A stretch of DNA of 64,000 bases from Flavobacteriaceae bacterium MAR_2010_72 (GCA_003550275.1 QXCW01000002.1:1116001-1180000); one strand, 5' to 3'. Positions 8,116 to 17,340 are shown, counted from the first letter of the stretch. Notes: generated by a model from the sequence alone, not told the origin. Translations and numbers: made by a program.

Positions 8116-8865
8116 TTAATCACCATTGAGATATGTATTAATTTTTTCTTTTAAAAGCCTCGTTTTATTCAAATAATCTTTGGTTACGCTTAAGTCCATA
8201 GCATAAATACTTGAGTACATCTTTAAAGATTCTATGTATTCAATATTTTCCAATAACTGTTCATAATTTATCGGGATTTGAATATCTGTTTTATTAGCCT
8301 CATCTCTTTTGGTGATGAATATAGTTCTGGGAAATTTTAGAATGTAATTGTAAAAATCATCTCTTAACTCGTTATGTGCTTTTTGTGTAGAATTAACAGT
8401 AACAGTATAATATTCACCTATAGCTGACCTTAACCCATCCTTTTGAATAATATCCATTCCCGACGCCTTCAATGATTCAAAGCCACTGGTCTTGATTTCT
8501 AAACTAGATACTTGATGAAGCACATGAAAATATTTGGGAAGATCATCAGTGTATGGCAACTTGTTTTCGAGATGGTTTATCACGTGAACGAATGTTTTAA
8601 CAATAGAATCCCGACCAATTCCAAAGTCTTTATTTATTCTAAATTGAGCGTTGTTTTCGTTTAAGTTTAAATCCGATATAATTTCTTTTAGTAATACTTT
8701 CTCTTGGTCTTTTATTAACCTTAATTCATTCCAATTATTTATTTGGAGCGCAATCAATATCCCAATAACCACCAACACAATTTCGCCAATGGCATAGGTG
8801 AGGTACTTTCCCGTTTTACCTTGTAAAAGTAAGTTTTGTCTAATACGTCTAAAGAATTTGATCAT
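8116..8865 (-). CDS. DUF6090 family membrane-anchored protein
   Basis: 249 residues from the ATG at 8865. A longer frame to 8931 would overlap the gene upstream and is rejected because every relative starts at MIKFF. Constant part: MIKFFRRIRQNLLLQGKTGKY, nearly identical to the gene at 8909. The C-terminal domain differs strongly: the core (129-153) reads FESLKASGMDIIQ, DGLRSAIGEYY. So neighbours share the first 45 residues almost exactly but little after that. Confidence 0.85.
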   Translation of the reverse strand: MIKFFRRIRQNLLLQGKTGKYLTYAIGEIVLVVIGILIALQINNWNELRLIKDQEKVLLKEIISDLNLNENNAQFRINKDFGIGRDSIVKTFVHVINHLENKLPYTDDLPKYFHVLHQVSSLEIKTSGFESLKASGMDIIQKDGLRSAIGEYYTVTVNSTQKAHNELRDDFYNYILKFPRTIFITKRDEANKTDIQIPINYEQLLENIEYIESLKMYSSIYAMDLSVTKDYLNKTRLLKEKINTYLNGD

Positions 8866-8908
8866 TGGTTCTTTTAATTGGTTGTGTTTTTTATAGAAAT
8901 TTAAAAGG

Positions 8909-9679
8909 TTATTCCTTAATATTAGCTTCAATTAAATTTAATGTGTCCGTTAAATAGTTTTTAAATACTTTATACGAATTTAACACATACATATAATTTA
9001 GTGACGTGTTAAAGGTTTCATTTTCAAATTCAAAGGTCCTGATGGTTTTATCGTAGTCCACTTTAAAATTAGAACGGCTTATTTGTTGTAATTCAAGGTC
9101 GTCTTCAAAATAAGAAGGCACCGACATATTTCTTAATCGAACTTTTTCTGTTAATGAAGGGATATAAAGATCAAATAAATAGGCTCTATATATTACAATA
9201 TCATCTTCGGTATCTGAAAAATAATGCGACCAATTGGATATTTGTTTTCTCAATGCTGGGTCACTAATTAAATGGAGGGAGCCAGTATTGAGTATTTCGT
9301 TAATTGATCCAGTGATTAGATCAATCGACATGGGCTTATTGACAATAGCATCGATCAATTGCTCCACTTCACTCGGATTTATGGGCTTATCATCCTTAAT
9401 AATTTCTAGTAAAACTACAGAAGCCTGATAAGCTTCTTTAAAACTATAATAGGCCAAATCAAGATTGTCAATATTGTTTTTAAAATCTACCCTCATATTT
9501 TTTAATATAGCTTGTTCTTTTAGCTTTTCAATTCTGCGGTTGTTCCAATTGTTAACCTGTAGGGCAAGCAATATTCCAACCATTACTAGAAATATTTCGC
9601 CAATGGCATAGGTAAGGTACTTTCCTGTTTTACCTTGTAGAAGTAAGTTTTGCCTTATGCGTCTAAAGAATTTAATCAT
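8909..9679 (-). CDS. DUF6090 family membrane-anchored protein
   Basis: 256 residues. The membrane helix reads AIGEIFLVMVGILLALQVN, then NWNNRR. The core at about 125-150 is SINEILNTGSLHLISD, ALRKQISNW, and the C-terminus (YLTDTLNLIEANIKE) resembles that of 7303-8073, so these two are sister copies. Preceded by a palindromic leader (9680-9718). Confidence 0.85.
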   Translation of the reverse strand: MIKFFRRIRQNLLLQGKTGKYLTYAIGEIFLVMVGILLALQVNNWNNRRIEKLKEQAILKNMRVDFKNNIDNLDLAYYSFKEAYQASVVLLEIIKDDKPINPSEVEQLIDAIVNKPMSIDLITGSINEILNTGSLHLISDPALRKQISNWSHYFSDTEDDIVIYRAYLFDLYIPSLTEKVRLRNMSVPSYFEDDLELQQISRSNFKVDYDKTIRTFEFENETFNTSLNYMYVLNSYKVFKNYLTDTLNLIEANIKE

Positions 9680-9718
9680 AGTCTATGTCCCGAGAAAGCG
9701 AGACGCTTATTGGTTTGC
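9680..9718 (-). repeat. DUF6090 leader palindrome copy
   Basis: Reads AGTCTATGTCCCGAGAAAGC then GAGACGCTTATTGG on the plus strand; best match to the copies at 172, 12909 and 13025. The arms GTCCCG and CGAGAC can pair, with one G-U. Confidence 0.6.
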
Positions 9719-9724
9719 TTTTCG

Positions 9725-10498
9725 TTAGTTTTTGTTTGATCCGCACTCCGTTTTTAATTGATTGTATGTGCTTTCCATTGCTTTCATTATATTTCCGAAG
9801 TGCTGTTTTTCTCTTTCGCTCATCGTTACAAAAAAGACTAAATCATTTTGAAATTGCTTGTAATATTTCGATTCACTATCTAAATGCCAATCATTAACGG
9901 GAAGCGTTTTTAAAATTTCATTTCCTAATGATTTTGATACGTAATCATAATATTGATTTCCAAATTGGAGGTAGTCATCATATAAAAACACGCGTTCTAA
10001 ACTCTTAGAGCGATTAATTTCAAGTTGATATAGAAATTTATCTAACTCTCCGTAATAGCGTATCAGGTTATTTTTTATGGAATCATTTGCTAGTAAATTT
10101 AATTTTCCAGATGATATTAAATCAGTAATAGTAACCTTACTAGGCACAAATGCATTCGTTCTTAAGCCTTGAAGATAGTTATTTAACAAATAGGACTTGT
10201 CTTTGTTTTTAGTGTTTAATTCCAATAAGAGACTTTTACTGGTTTCAATTTTATATTCAGATTCTTTGTAGAGCACGGCAATATTCTGTCGGTCAAGTTC
10301 AAAATCGTCTAACAGTTTGCAATAGTATTTTGATTCTGTTAATTTATTTTTTCTGTTTTCATTCCAATTGTTAACCTGCAATGCTAATAGTATACCTATC
10401 ATTACAAGAACAATCTCACCAATGGCATATTTAAGATATTTACTTGTTTTGTTTTGTTCCATTAGGCTGTAGCGAATTTGACGAAAGAATTTTATCAT
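9725..10498 (-). CDS. DUF6090 family membrane-anchored protein
   Basis: 257 residues, first gene of the run of four. Constant part MIKFFRQIRYSLMEQNKTSKYLKY, as in 7303-8073. The variable domain belongs to another sub-type: the core reads ITDLISSGKLNLLAN, SIKNNLIRYYGEL, and the C-terminus is hydrophilic (STYNQLKTECGSNKN). It shares a stretch FYNQ/YYxxF-like spacing with none of its direct neighbours, which points to shuffling or long divergence of the distal domain. Confidence 0.85.
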   Translation of the reverse strand: MIKFFRQIRYSLMEQNKTSKYLKYAIGEIVLVMIGILLALQVNNWNENRKNKLTESKYYCKLLDDFELDRQNIAVLYKESEYKIETSKSLLLELNTKNKDKSYLLNNYLQGLRTNAFVPSKVTITDLISSGKLNLLANDSIKNNLIRYYGELDKFLYQLEINRSKSLERVFLYDDYLQFGNQYYDYVSKSLGNEILKTLPVNDWHLDSESKYYKQFQNDLVFFVTMSEREKQHFGNIMKAMESTYNQLKTECGSNKN

Positions 10499-10831
10499 TA
10501 TTTAAGTTTAATTGTCATTGACTTTGTCGAATCTTCGATTTCCTGCGACCGCGTGTCGCCAAAAGCTTTAGCGGTGGCGCAAAGCAGGAATCTATTTTAG
10601 TTTCAATGTAGATTCCGCAACAGGTGCGGAATGACAAAGGGCTTGTCTGGGTGTAGCCGATGTGACGAATGGATTTGATCATAGTCTATGTCCTTAGACC
10701 GCGTGCGCTAAAGCTTTAGCGGTGGCGCAAAGCGGGAATCTTATTGGTTGGTTATACTAAAGATATGATAATAAATCAATTAGTTTTTTACATTTTTTAA
10801 TCGTCTTATAATCTAACAAGTCTAAAATCGT
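10499..10831. repeat. Gene-free spacer with palindromes and an orphan DUF6090 start
   Basis: Holds two copies of a 45-50 bp palindromic element with GCTAAAGCTTTAGCG at its centre (10541-10592 and 10691-10740). Between them is a block (10597-10692) containing the hairpin ATTCCGCAACAGGTGCGGAAT, an orphan ATGATCAAA on the minus strand (10674-10682) and the usual leader text. The block 10597-10692 is repeated at 12938-13034. No open reading frame fits. Confidence 0.7.
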
Positions 10832-12055
10832 CTAATCACCTAATAGCGCTTCCAATTTGTCTTTTGAGTATGTCGCATTTTTATTTAAGGCAAGCGCTTT
10901 TTTGAAGCTTTCAATGGCATTGGCTTTGTCGCCTTTTGCCACATAGTAATCTCCAATGGAGTCATAGGCGTTAAAACTTTCTGGAAAGTTGGTGACGTTG
11001 AGTTTGAAAAACTGTTCTGACACTTTAAACTGTCCCATCTGTAAAAACTGATATCCCAAACCATTCACAAACTGTTCATCAGGTTTCATTTGGAGTCCAA
11101 ACACTGTAGATAATTTTTTATAGTGATTTATCACTTTATTGACTATATCAGTTTCGGGATTCATGAAATCTTGCATCTCGAATTTTAACTGGTAGAAATC
11201 GAATATAAATCGAAAAGCATCATAATGCGCAATGAAGGGTAACGAGCCATGAGATTCCTCTGGATAAAAATTGCCTTTATATTTCAACTGTGTTTGGGTG
11301 TTTAAATAGGTGTTCAACTCCAAGATAGAACGTATATGTTCTGTTTCCATAGAAGTATCTTTTAGCACAGTGGTGATATCCAATTCCTCTGGAATGGTGT
11401 TCGCAATCCCAAGATACAAGGCTTTGTTACTATAGTTGTCTGTGAACGGCATGGACTTAATTTTATTTAATAATAATTGATTGCTCCATGACATCGATGG
11501 GTCGATGGCGAGATAAGACGAAAACAAATGTGGCTTATGCGTAAATGCATGCATGACTTCGAGTCCGCCAAACGAATGACCTATGAACATTCGGTAGGGT
11601 TCTGTAGGGTATTTAGAATCAATTTTAGGAATTAATTCTTGCTCTATAAAGGAGAGAAATTTTTCACCACCACCCGTATTGGCAACGAAGGTACTGTCCC
11701 TAAAAGGCGGTTCCAACTCCCCTTTAGAGGGTGTTAAATCTCTATTTCTATTGGTGTTGGGAATGCCTACCACAATCATTTGAGGACACATTTGATTTGC
11801 ACTCAAGTGTTCTAAAGTTGCAACCACAGAGAGAAAATTAGCATCGCCATCCAACAGATATACGACGGGATAGACCTTCTTTGAAAATATACTGCCCTCG
11901 TTGCTATTCGGAACATACACGAGTAGGGGGCGTTGCTCATTTAAAATGGTTGAAAAGATGGAGTCGGTTGTACCGATACTAACAGCGCTGTTTGTTTGCG
12001 CATGGCCATACAGGCAATATACACTTAATAGAATGATGAGTTGTAGCTTTTTCAT
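10832..12055 (-). CDS. Secreted alpha/beta-hydrolase esterase with C-terminal TPR
   Basis: 407 residues with a signal peptide ending near GHAQ (residue 20). The esterase D / Fes-type domain (PF00756) spans about 30-270. It has the oxyanion strand VVYLLDGDANF (64-74), nucleophile Ser161 in IGHSFGG, and a late His in EESHGS. Residues about 330-405 form one or two TPR units (GDYYVAKGDKANAIESFKKAL). Relatives hydrolyse siderophore esters or carbohydrate esters; nothing nearby indicates iron uptake, so the substrate is open. This two-part architecture is common in Bacteroidota. Confidence 0.8.
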   Translation of the reverse strand: MKKLQLIILLSVYCLYGHAQTNSAVSIGTTDSIFSTILNEQRPLLVYVPNSNEGSIFSKKVYPVVYLLDGDANFLSVVATLEHLSANQMCPQMIVVGIPNTNRNRDLTPSKGELEPPFRDSTFVANTGGGEKFLSFIEQELIPKIDSKYPTEPYRMFIGHSFGGLEVMHAFTHKPHLFSSYLAIDPSMSWSNQLLLNKIKSMPFTDNYSNKALYLGIANTIPEELDITTVLKDTSMETEHIRSILELNTYLNTQTQLKYKGNFYPEESHGSLPFIAHYDAFRFIFDFYQLKFEMQDFMNPETDIVNKVINHYKKLSTVFGLQMKPDEQFVNGLGYQFLQMGQFKVSEQFFKLNVTNFPESFNAYDSIGDYYVAKGDKANAIESFKKALALNKNATYSKDKLEALLGD

Positions 12056-12139
12056 TTGGTTGATAGTTAACTTGTTAGACTTCTTGATCAGGTCACTTCG
12101 CTCCTATTAGGAGGATTTTAGTAAATATACTCGAACCAA

Positions 12140-12165
12140 GCAATTGATTTTACATTGTGTTGTGC
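12140..12165 (-). repeat. Cassette-boundary element (GCAATTGATTTTACA form)
   Basis: Six bases beyond the stop codon of the DUF6090 gene 12171-12908. Ends in TTGTGTTGTGCTTTC, very like the copy at 40560-40586. Confidence 0.6.
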
Positions 12166-12170
12166 TTTCT

Positions 12171-12908
12171 TTATTTTTCAAGTTTCAATAGTTCATTATC
12201 AATTCGGGTTATCAATTTCTCTGATTTGGATTTGGCTTTATTTAATGGGTCTCTTACCTCATACCACAATTGCATTTTTAAACTGTTGATGAAATATTTA
12301 TACTCTTTATCAACTTTTAATGATTCGTAGTCGTGAGGTATCATCGCTCTATCTCCTGTATTCCATAATCCATCAAATCTCGTATTGAAAATATTATTGT
12401 TTGCATTTTCAATGACATTAGCATATCTATTAATACTTGTATCAAACTTTCTTTTTGCGAAAGAGTAGTAGTCAACAATTTCGATTTTCAAGCTATCATT
12501 TGAAATAATATTTAAATCTGCTGCAGTCATAGTTGCATAAACCTCTTGTTCGATGCTTGGCATCCATCTTGCTGTAGAATTTAGAAAATGAAAGTTTAAT
12601 GAATCATTAAAAGGTAAATTTTCATTAAACGCTTTAATCAGAATGTTTATAGAATAATCAACAGTTCTAAATTCTTTGATGTTCCAATCAATATTTATTA
12701 AATCTTTTTCAAGGCTTTTCTTAAACGTTTTTAGCAGTCCAATTTCATTCGATTTTACTTTTTGTTGTTCGTTCCAATTATTTATTTGAAGAGCAATCAA
12801 AATTCCAATTACAACAAGAACAATTTCTCCAATTGCATAAATTAGATACTTGCTGAACTTGTTTTCAGTCAGTAATCTTTGCCTAATTTTTCGAAAGAAT
12901 TTGATCAT
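12171..12908 (-). CDS. DUF6090 family membrane-anchored protein
   Basis: 245 residues. The constant part (MIKFFRKIRQRLLTENKFSKYLIY) is of the 'TENKFSKY' type shared with 6115, 37938, 38739 and 45535. The core reads YATMTAADLNIISN, SLKIEIVDYYSF. That is the Y-end sub-type of 37938 (YETLKIKGPDLIEN, SLRLFLNDYY), 25 kb away, with matching spacing. Distant copies are therefore closer relatives than neighbours in places. Confidence 0.85.
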   Translation of the reverse strand: MIKFFRKIRQRLLTENKFSKYLIYAIGEIVLVVIGILIALQINNWNEQQKVKSNEIGLLKTFKKSLEKDLINIDWNIKEFRTVDYSINILIKAFNENLPFNDSLNFHFLNSTARWMPSIEQEVYATMTAADLNIISNDSLKIEIVDYYSFAKRKFDTSINRYANVIENANNNIFNTRFDGLWNTGDRAMIPHDYESLKVDKEYKYFINSLKMQLWYEVRDPLNKAKSKSEKLITRIDNELLKLEK

Positions 12909-13070
12909 GGTCTATATCCAGAGAAAGCGGGACGCTTATTAGTTTCAATGTAGATTCCGCAACAGGTGCGGAATGACAAAGGGCTTGTATGGTTGTAGTG
13001 GATATTAAGCAAGAATTTGATCATAGTCTATGTCCCTAAAAGGCGGGACGCTTATGGGTTGGTTTCTATA
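12909..13070 (-). repeat. Leader palindrome plus second copy of the orphan-start block
   Basis: 12909-12937 is the leader of the preceding DUF6090 gene. 12938-13034 repeats 10597-10692, with the hairpin ATTCCGCAACAGGTGCGGAAT and an orphan minus-strand ATGATCAAATTCTT (start at 13024). Then comes another leader copy (CCCTAAAAGGCGGGACGCTT). This looks like the 5' end of a lost DUF6090 gene. Confidence 0.65.
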
Positions 13071-13241
13071 AAGATATGATTTTAATTGTATTAGTAATTT
13101 AAATACTGATGCTCATGATGTACGACTAGGTAGTGTTACGGGGCTTATACACCTAATTCAGTAACTACAAATCAAAGCTTCTGCGTTGCTAAACCGAATA
13201 AAAATATGCTAGCATTTTCGTAAGCCGTCTCGCCGTAGCAA

Positions 13242-14480
13242 TTAATTGCACTTGGGGTTAGCAGCATATTCTTCTTTAATATCCTTAAAACTCCATTTAA
13301 GCATCATTGGCGTAGTTAAAGTGGTTAATACGCCCATGATGACTAAAATAGAAAATATTTCATTGTTTATTAGCCCTGCTTTGTAGGCTATATTCGCTAT
13401 CACTAATTCCATAATACCTCGTGCATTTAGTCCTATACCCATTACAAGTGCTACTTTTTTAGGTAAGCCAGCAAGCGAACTTCCAACATAACCTCCAATT
13501 ATTTTTGACACATACGAAACCAATAATATAGCTATCAACAGATCAATTTGATGAATGGCAGCAATATCGAATTCAAGGCCTATGCTTGCGAAGAAAATTG
13601 GAGCTAAAAAGCCCATTGCCAAACTGCCTGTTGTTTTTTCAATTGTCTTTAAGTTGTCTCTTCCTAGAATAGATTCATTTAATAACATAGAAGCAAAAAA
13701 AGCACCAATGATAAAATGAAATCCTAAAGCTTCGGTTATGGATGAAAATAAAAGTATAAAAGCAAAGAAAATAGCAAAAAGCGATTCTTTCCCTTTTATA
13801 AATAAAAGTGCTTTATTGAATGTGTTTTCAACAAAATTTCCTTTTAAGGTTATTTTTTTAACGGTGTAGTAACTCAAAACTAATACAGCAATAAAAACAA
13901 CCAATTTTAAAAGTGAAATAGAGGCGACTAGTGCCACGGCTGTAAAAGACATATTGGTGTCTTGCAGATTGAGCAAAACCCCCAAAATAGCGAGTGCAAC
14001 CACATCATCAAAAATAGCAACAGTTATTATTTTGCGCCCTATTTCTGTGTTTAATTTACCCAAGTCCATTAATATTCTAATAGTTACAGGCAAGGCGGTT
14101 ATTGCTATACAAAGCCCTACAAACATGGTGGTCATCAATTCTAATCCAAAAAAATAACCCACTGCAAAACCACTAATTAATGGAACAAAAAATGCCATTA
14201 TAGAAATAATTAAGCCTCTTCCTTTTAATGACTTTAGAATGTCATCAACATTAACTTCAAGTCCTGCAAGAATGACTAACAGAAAAATGCCCAATTCTGA
14301 AATAACGCTTATATCCTGTGTTGGGTGAATGATACTAAGTAGACTTGGTCCTAAAATTATACCTGCTATAATTTCTCCTACCATTGCAGGTTGCTTAAAA
14401 CGCTCAAAAACTTCACCAAAAACTTTAGCCGTTACCAATAAAATAAGTAGGTTGGTAAAAAATGGAAGTTCAAAACTCAT
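13242..14480 (-). CDS. Cation:proton antiporter, CPA2 family
   Basis: 412 residues with about twelve hydrophobic helices and no C-terminal nucleotide-binding (RCK) domain, so it is a minimal Na+/H+ or K+/H+ exchanger. Typical stretches are KQPAMVGEIIAGIILGPS near residue 30, the discontinuous helix AITALPVTIRILMDLG (about 147-162), and VAIFDDVVALAILG with the ion-binding Asp pair near 174-175. The C-terminal GLNARGIMELVIAN (about 353) is also characteristic. It lies 35 bp downstream of the CNNM gene, so the two may be co-transcribed and act in ion homeostasis at the inner membrane. Confidence 0.88.
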   Translation of the reverse strand: MSFELPFFTNLLILLVTAKVFGEVFERFKQPAMVGEIIAGIILGPSLLSIIHPTQDISVISELGIFLLVILAGLEVNVDDILKSLKGRGLIISIMAFFVPLISGFAVGYFFGLELMTTMFVGLCIAITALPVTIRILMDLGKLNTEIGRKIITVAIFDDVVALAILGVLLNLQDTNMSFTAVALVASISLLKLVVFIAVLVLSYYTVKKITLKGNFVENTFNKALLFIKGKESLFAIFFAFILLFSSITEALGFHFIIGAFFASMLLNESILGRDNLKTIEKTTGSLAMGFLAPIFFASIGLEFDIAAIHQIDLLIAILLVSYVSKIIGGYVGSSLAGLPKKVALVMGIGLNARGIMELVIANIAYKAGLINNEIFSILVIMGVLTTLTTPMMLKWSFKDIKEEYAANPKCN

Positions 14481-14515
14481 AGGCGTACTACTTAAAGTTT
14501 TATCTTATCGTTTTT

Positions 14516-15493
14516 TTATTCAAAATCAAACTCGTCGGTAATTTCACCTACAATTTCTTCTACAATATCTTCTAAAGTTACCATTCCAATACAGTCGTCA
14601 TTTGCGTTAGTCACAATGGCCAAATGGTATTTTTTTGTATTTAGGTCTTTTAAAACTTGAATAATACTTTGATTGCTCTTTACCGACAGAATGGGTCTGA
14701 TAAATTTCTGTAAACCATCAGCCGTTAAATGATCACGCTGTAACGCAATTTCTTTAAAATTGAGATATCCAAAAATATCTTGTGACGCATCGGTTTTGCT
14801 TACAGGGTACCTTGTATGGAGGTGGCTTTCGGCAAAGTCAAAAAAATCATCACTACTAATGGTCTCTGCTAAAAAGATAACTTGTGAAATAGGCAGCATA
14901 ACTTCCTCTATTTTTCTGCTTTTCAGATTGGAGGTTTTAATAATGATATCTTCTTGGTCCTTGTTAATGATGTTTTCTACTTGAGCCACTTTGGCAATGG
15001 TTTGAATGTCTTCTAATGTGTATTTTGCCGCTTTATCTTTTTTCTTCAAAATCAATCTATTGAAAAGGTCGGTGAGATAAATAAACGGATAAAGCACCTT
15101 AATGGTAATGTCTAGCGGCACGGCGATGTACTTTGATAATTGATTGGAATTAGAAACACCAATAACTTTAGGGAGTATTTCTGTTCCAAAAAGTATAGCA
15201 ATGGTAAAAACAACCGAAAACACCCAAATCCATTGGTCGCCATAAATTTCGTCAAATGCACTGCCTGCAATAGTGGCTCCACCCGTATGGGCAACGGTAT
15301 TCAATATCAAAATGGCAGCGATGGGTCTGTTTATATTGCCCTTTAGTTTGTCGAGAACTATAGCATATTTAAGGCCCTTCTGTTTGTCGGTTTCTATTTT
15401 TACACTATTGGTACTCAAGAGTACGGCTTCGGTTAATGAGCAGAGAAAAGACACTATAATAGCCACTAATGCACTAATTACAAATATGGTCAT
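14516..15493 (-). CDS. CNNM (DUF21) and CBS-pair membrane protein
   Basis: 325 residues. The DUF21 membrane domain fills about 1-150, starting at SALVAIIVSFLCSLTEAVLLS. A pair of CBS domains covers about 190-320 (VMLPISQVIFL, then KKYHLAIVTNANDDCIGMVTLEDIVEEIVGEI). The C-terminal CorC_HlyC domain found in many relatives is absent, since the chain ends right after the second CBS domain. Family members transport or sense Mg2+ or Co2+, with ATP or Mg2+ binding at the CBS pair. Its direction and 35-bp spacing suggest joint expression with the CPA2 exchanger. Confidence 0.85.
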   Translation of the reverse strand: MTIFVISALVAIIVSFLCSLTEAVLLSTNSVKIETDKQKGLKYAIVLDKLKGNINRPIAAILILNTVAHTGGATIAGSAFDEIYGDQWIWVFSVVFTIAILFGTEILPKVIGVSNSNQLSKYIAVPLDITIKVLYPFIYLTDLFNRLILKKKDKAAKYTLEDIQTIAKVAQVENIINKDQEDIIIKTSNLKSRKIEEVMLPISQVIFLAETISSDDFFDFAESHLHTRYPVSKTDASQDIFGYLNFKEIALQRDHLTADGLQKFIRPILSVKSNQSIIQVLKDLNTKKYHLAIVTNANDDCIGMVTLEDIVEEIVGEITDEFDFE

Positions 15494-15656
15494 AGGGATG
15501 AGGTTAGTTTAATAGTATTAATATGTTGATTGTGAAGGGTTTGCTGCAATACAGGTCGTTAGGCTGGCACTCGCAGTTTTATACAACGAATGTAGCAAAT
15601 TGCAGGAATATCTTGTCGTGTGTGTGCTCTTTTTTTTTTTTTTGAAGCAGACCTTA

Positions 15657-16361
15657 CTAGTACGACAGGAGTTGATACAGATAATTTGCTACAACCCGCC
15701 AGGTAGGAGTATCAAATAACATCAGCTCAACTATATGCTCTAAAATGATAAAGCCCCCTACATATTTTAATACAGGGTGTATGCGGCCATGTTTCCATTG
15801 GTCCCATATACAGGAGATCACGATCCAGCTGTCGGCCAATACCACGGCAAACCAAATGTCGGGTCTACTTACCGAAGGGAAATAATGCCGAAACCGAAAC
15901 CACGCCGGCCAAAGCACGACAAGGGTGGCTAAGAGCATGAGGCGTTTGTGCGTGGCTGCCGTTTTACGGTAGCATAGGCCGGCAAGGACCAAACCCATAA
16001 ACATAAGGGCAGAGGTAAGCACTCCTAAAAATGTGGATATGGCCGTAGGCCCTAAACCTTGTGCTAGTTCTTTATTAACGGCATATATACCCACGGGCAA
16101 CATGGTCACCGCCGTAGCAATGGCAATGACAAGGCCTGCTATACCCAGCGCCATATGCGTACGGTACTTGCTAACATGGATGAGTACCGTTTGCACAAAA
16201 AACAGTAGTACCCAGCTAAAAGCTAATGCGGCATGGATATAAACAACATTGGGCGCCGAAAAGCTGCCTGAACTTACAGGGCCAATAAAGGTTTTTGCAA
16301 AACCAATAGCTACGGCTAAAAGCCCTACTATGGCAATTCCTAAAAAATACGATGGTTTCAA
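15657..16361 (-). CDS. Seven-helix membrane protein (H-x-W/HR motif type)
   Basis: 234 residues with about seven hydrophobic helices. Conserved-looking points are His44 (YIHAALAFSW), a following RTHMALG loop near 68, THKRLML near 137 and RFRHYFP near 158. The plan HaalafsW...Q...RxHmxLG is shared with the membrane proteins at 21860-22621 and 52519-53250. I know it from Bacteroidota proteins without an assigned function. No ATG fits; TTG at 16361 is the likely start. Base composition is richer in GC than its neighbours, which suggests separate origin. Confidence 0.6.
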   Translation of the reverse strand: MKPSYFLGIAIVGLLAVAIGFAKTFIGPVSSGSFSAPNVVYIHAALAFSWVLLFFVQTVLIHVSKYRTHMALGIAGLVIAIATAVTMLPVGIYAVNKELAQGLGPTAISTFLGVLTSALMFMGLVLAGLCYRKTAATHKRLMLLATLVVLWPAWFRFRHYFPSVSRPDIWFAVVLADSWIVISCIWDQWKHGRIHPVLKYVGGFIILEHIVELMLFDTPTWRVVANYLYQLLSY

Positions 16362-16481
16362 AGTGCTTGGAGTTAGGTTAGTGATAGGTTTATTTTTTTA
16401 AATGATGCTTGTGGTGTTTGGTTATGTTTTAGAGAAAGCTAGGAGCAAGCAATTCCTTAAAGCCATTGATAGGCATAATAT

Positions 16482-17213
16482 TTATAAATTTTCTTTTGTT
16501 AGTTCAAGTTTCATTGTGTACGTCATAAGAGTAACCAAATCAGTTATTTTAGTTGCTCTTTTCAAGGTATCATCGATTTCACCTGCAATTATACAACCCT
16601 TAATCTCTTTTTTTTCAGGAAACTTATCCATTAGTAGGCCTAAATACATTGAAATTTGTCCAAAAACCTTATAATTCGCAACACCAGATTTTAATTCAAT
16701 AGCTAATAAACTTCCATCATTTTTTTCTAACAATAAATCAATTCTTTTACCACCAATTAAATACTCAACACCATCGTTTTCAGTTCCATAAATTTTGTAA
16801 TCAGGAAATAGTTCAGAAATTTGATAAACAATAGAACTCTTTAAATCTCTTTCGTAGCTAAAATTATTTGAATTATCACTAAAATCAGGCTCATCTATAT
16901 CTTCTATCTTTTCATTGGTTGGAAAATCTATATTAGCTGTGTTTTGTCTAAATCTATATGATGAATTTATTGCAGCACGATTTGTTCCATTACCAACATG
17001 TCCAAATTCGGAAAATTTTCCAGATGTTCCATATAAATCTGCAATATTCTTTAATTTATCTAATTCGGTTAAAGAATATAAATTTAGATTTTGATTAGTG
17101 TTTTCCGAATAGTGTTTTGAAATTCTATTAATTGCTTTTGAATAATTATAAGCTGTCTGCTCTTTTTTATTTTCGGTATTGATCAGCCATTTTTCAAAAT
17201 GTTCATTAACCAT
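16482..17213 (-). CDS. NucS/RecB-like PD-(D/E)XK nuclease
   Basis: 243 residues. The nuclease core is in the C-terminal half: Asp159 in KRIDLLL, Glu173-Leu-Lys175 in LLAIELKSG, and the Gln186-xxx-Tyr190 pair in FGQISMYLG. This DxnExK plus QxxxY pattern fits NucS (DUF91) and RecB-type nucleases that cut branched or single-stranded DNA. The N-terminal 90 residues are helical, and the segment HVGNGTNRAAINSSYRFR resembles sequence-recognition parts of restriction-like enzymes. It may act in repair or in defence; no methylase is present. It is a single gene with a small membrane-protein gene on its right. Confidence 0.72.
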   Translation of the reverse strand: MVNEHFEKWLINTENKKEQTAYNYSKAINRISKHYSENTNQNLNLYSLTELDKLKNIADLYGTSGKFSEFGHVGNGTNRAAINSSYRFRQNTANIDFPTNEKIEDIDEPDFSDNSNNFSYERDLKSSIVYQISELFPDYKIYGTENDGVEYLIGGKRIDLLLEKNDGSLLAIELKSGVANYKVFGQISMYLGLLMDKFPEKKEIKGCIIAGEIDDTLKRATKITDLVTLMTYTMKLELTKENL

Positions 17214-17290
17214 AGTGCTATCTTATATTTTAAGTTTTATTCTATATTTTTATCAATGTGCTTGGCTATGTTACCCTTGTGAAGTACAAG

Positions 17291-17324
17291 AAGAGCGAAC
17301 TTTGCGTTGCACTAATCCGCTCTT
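17291..17324. other. Inverted repeat near the NucS-like gene (AAGAGCG / CGCTCTT)
   Basis: AAGAGCG (17291-17297) and CGCTCTT (17318-17324) can pair around a 20-base loop and are followed by TTTTCG on the plus strand. It could terminate plus-strand transcripts, but no plus-strand gene ends here. More likely it belongs to the structured intercassette DNA, since CTTGGCTATG just before it (about 17261) matches the arm seen at 32466. Confidence 0.35.
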
Positions 17325-17340
17325 TTTTCGTTTCACTTAT

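Noticed and set aside
8866-8931. N-terminal extension of the DUF6090 gene 8116-8865
   Set aside because: It would overlap the upstream gene, and all relatives start at the MIKFF codon.
15620-15655. Run of T before the 15657 gene stop as a terminator
   Set aside because: On the minus strand it is a run of A with no stable stem before it; no support as a terminator for the gene that ends here.
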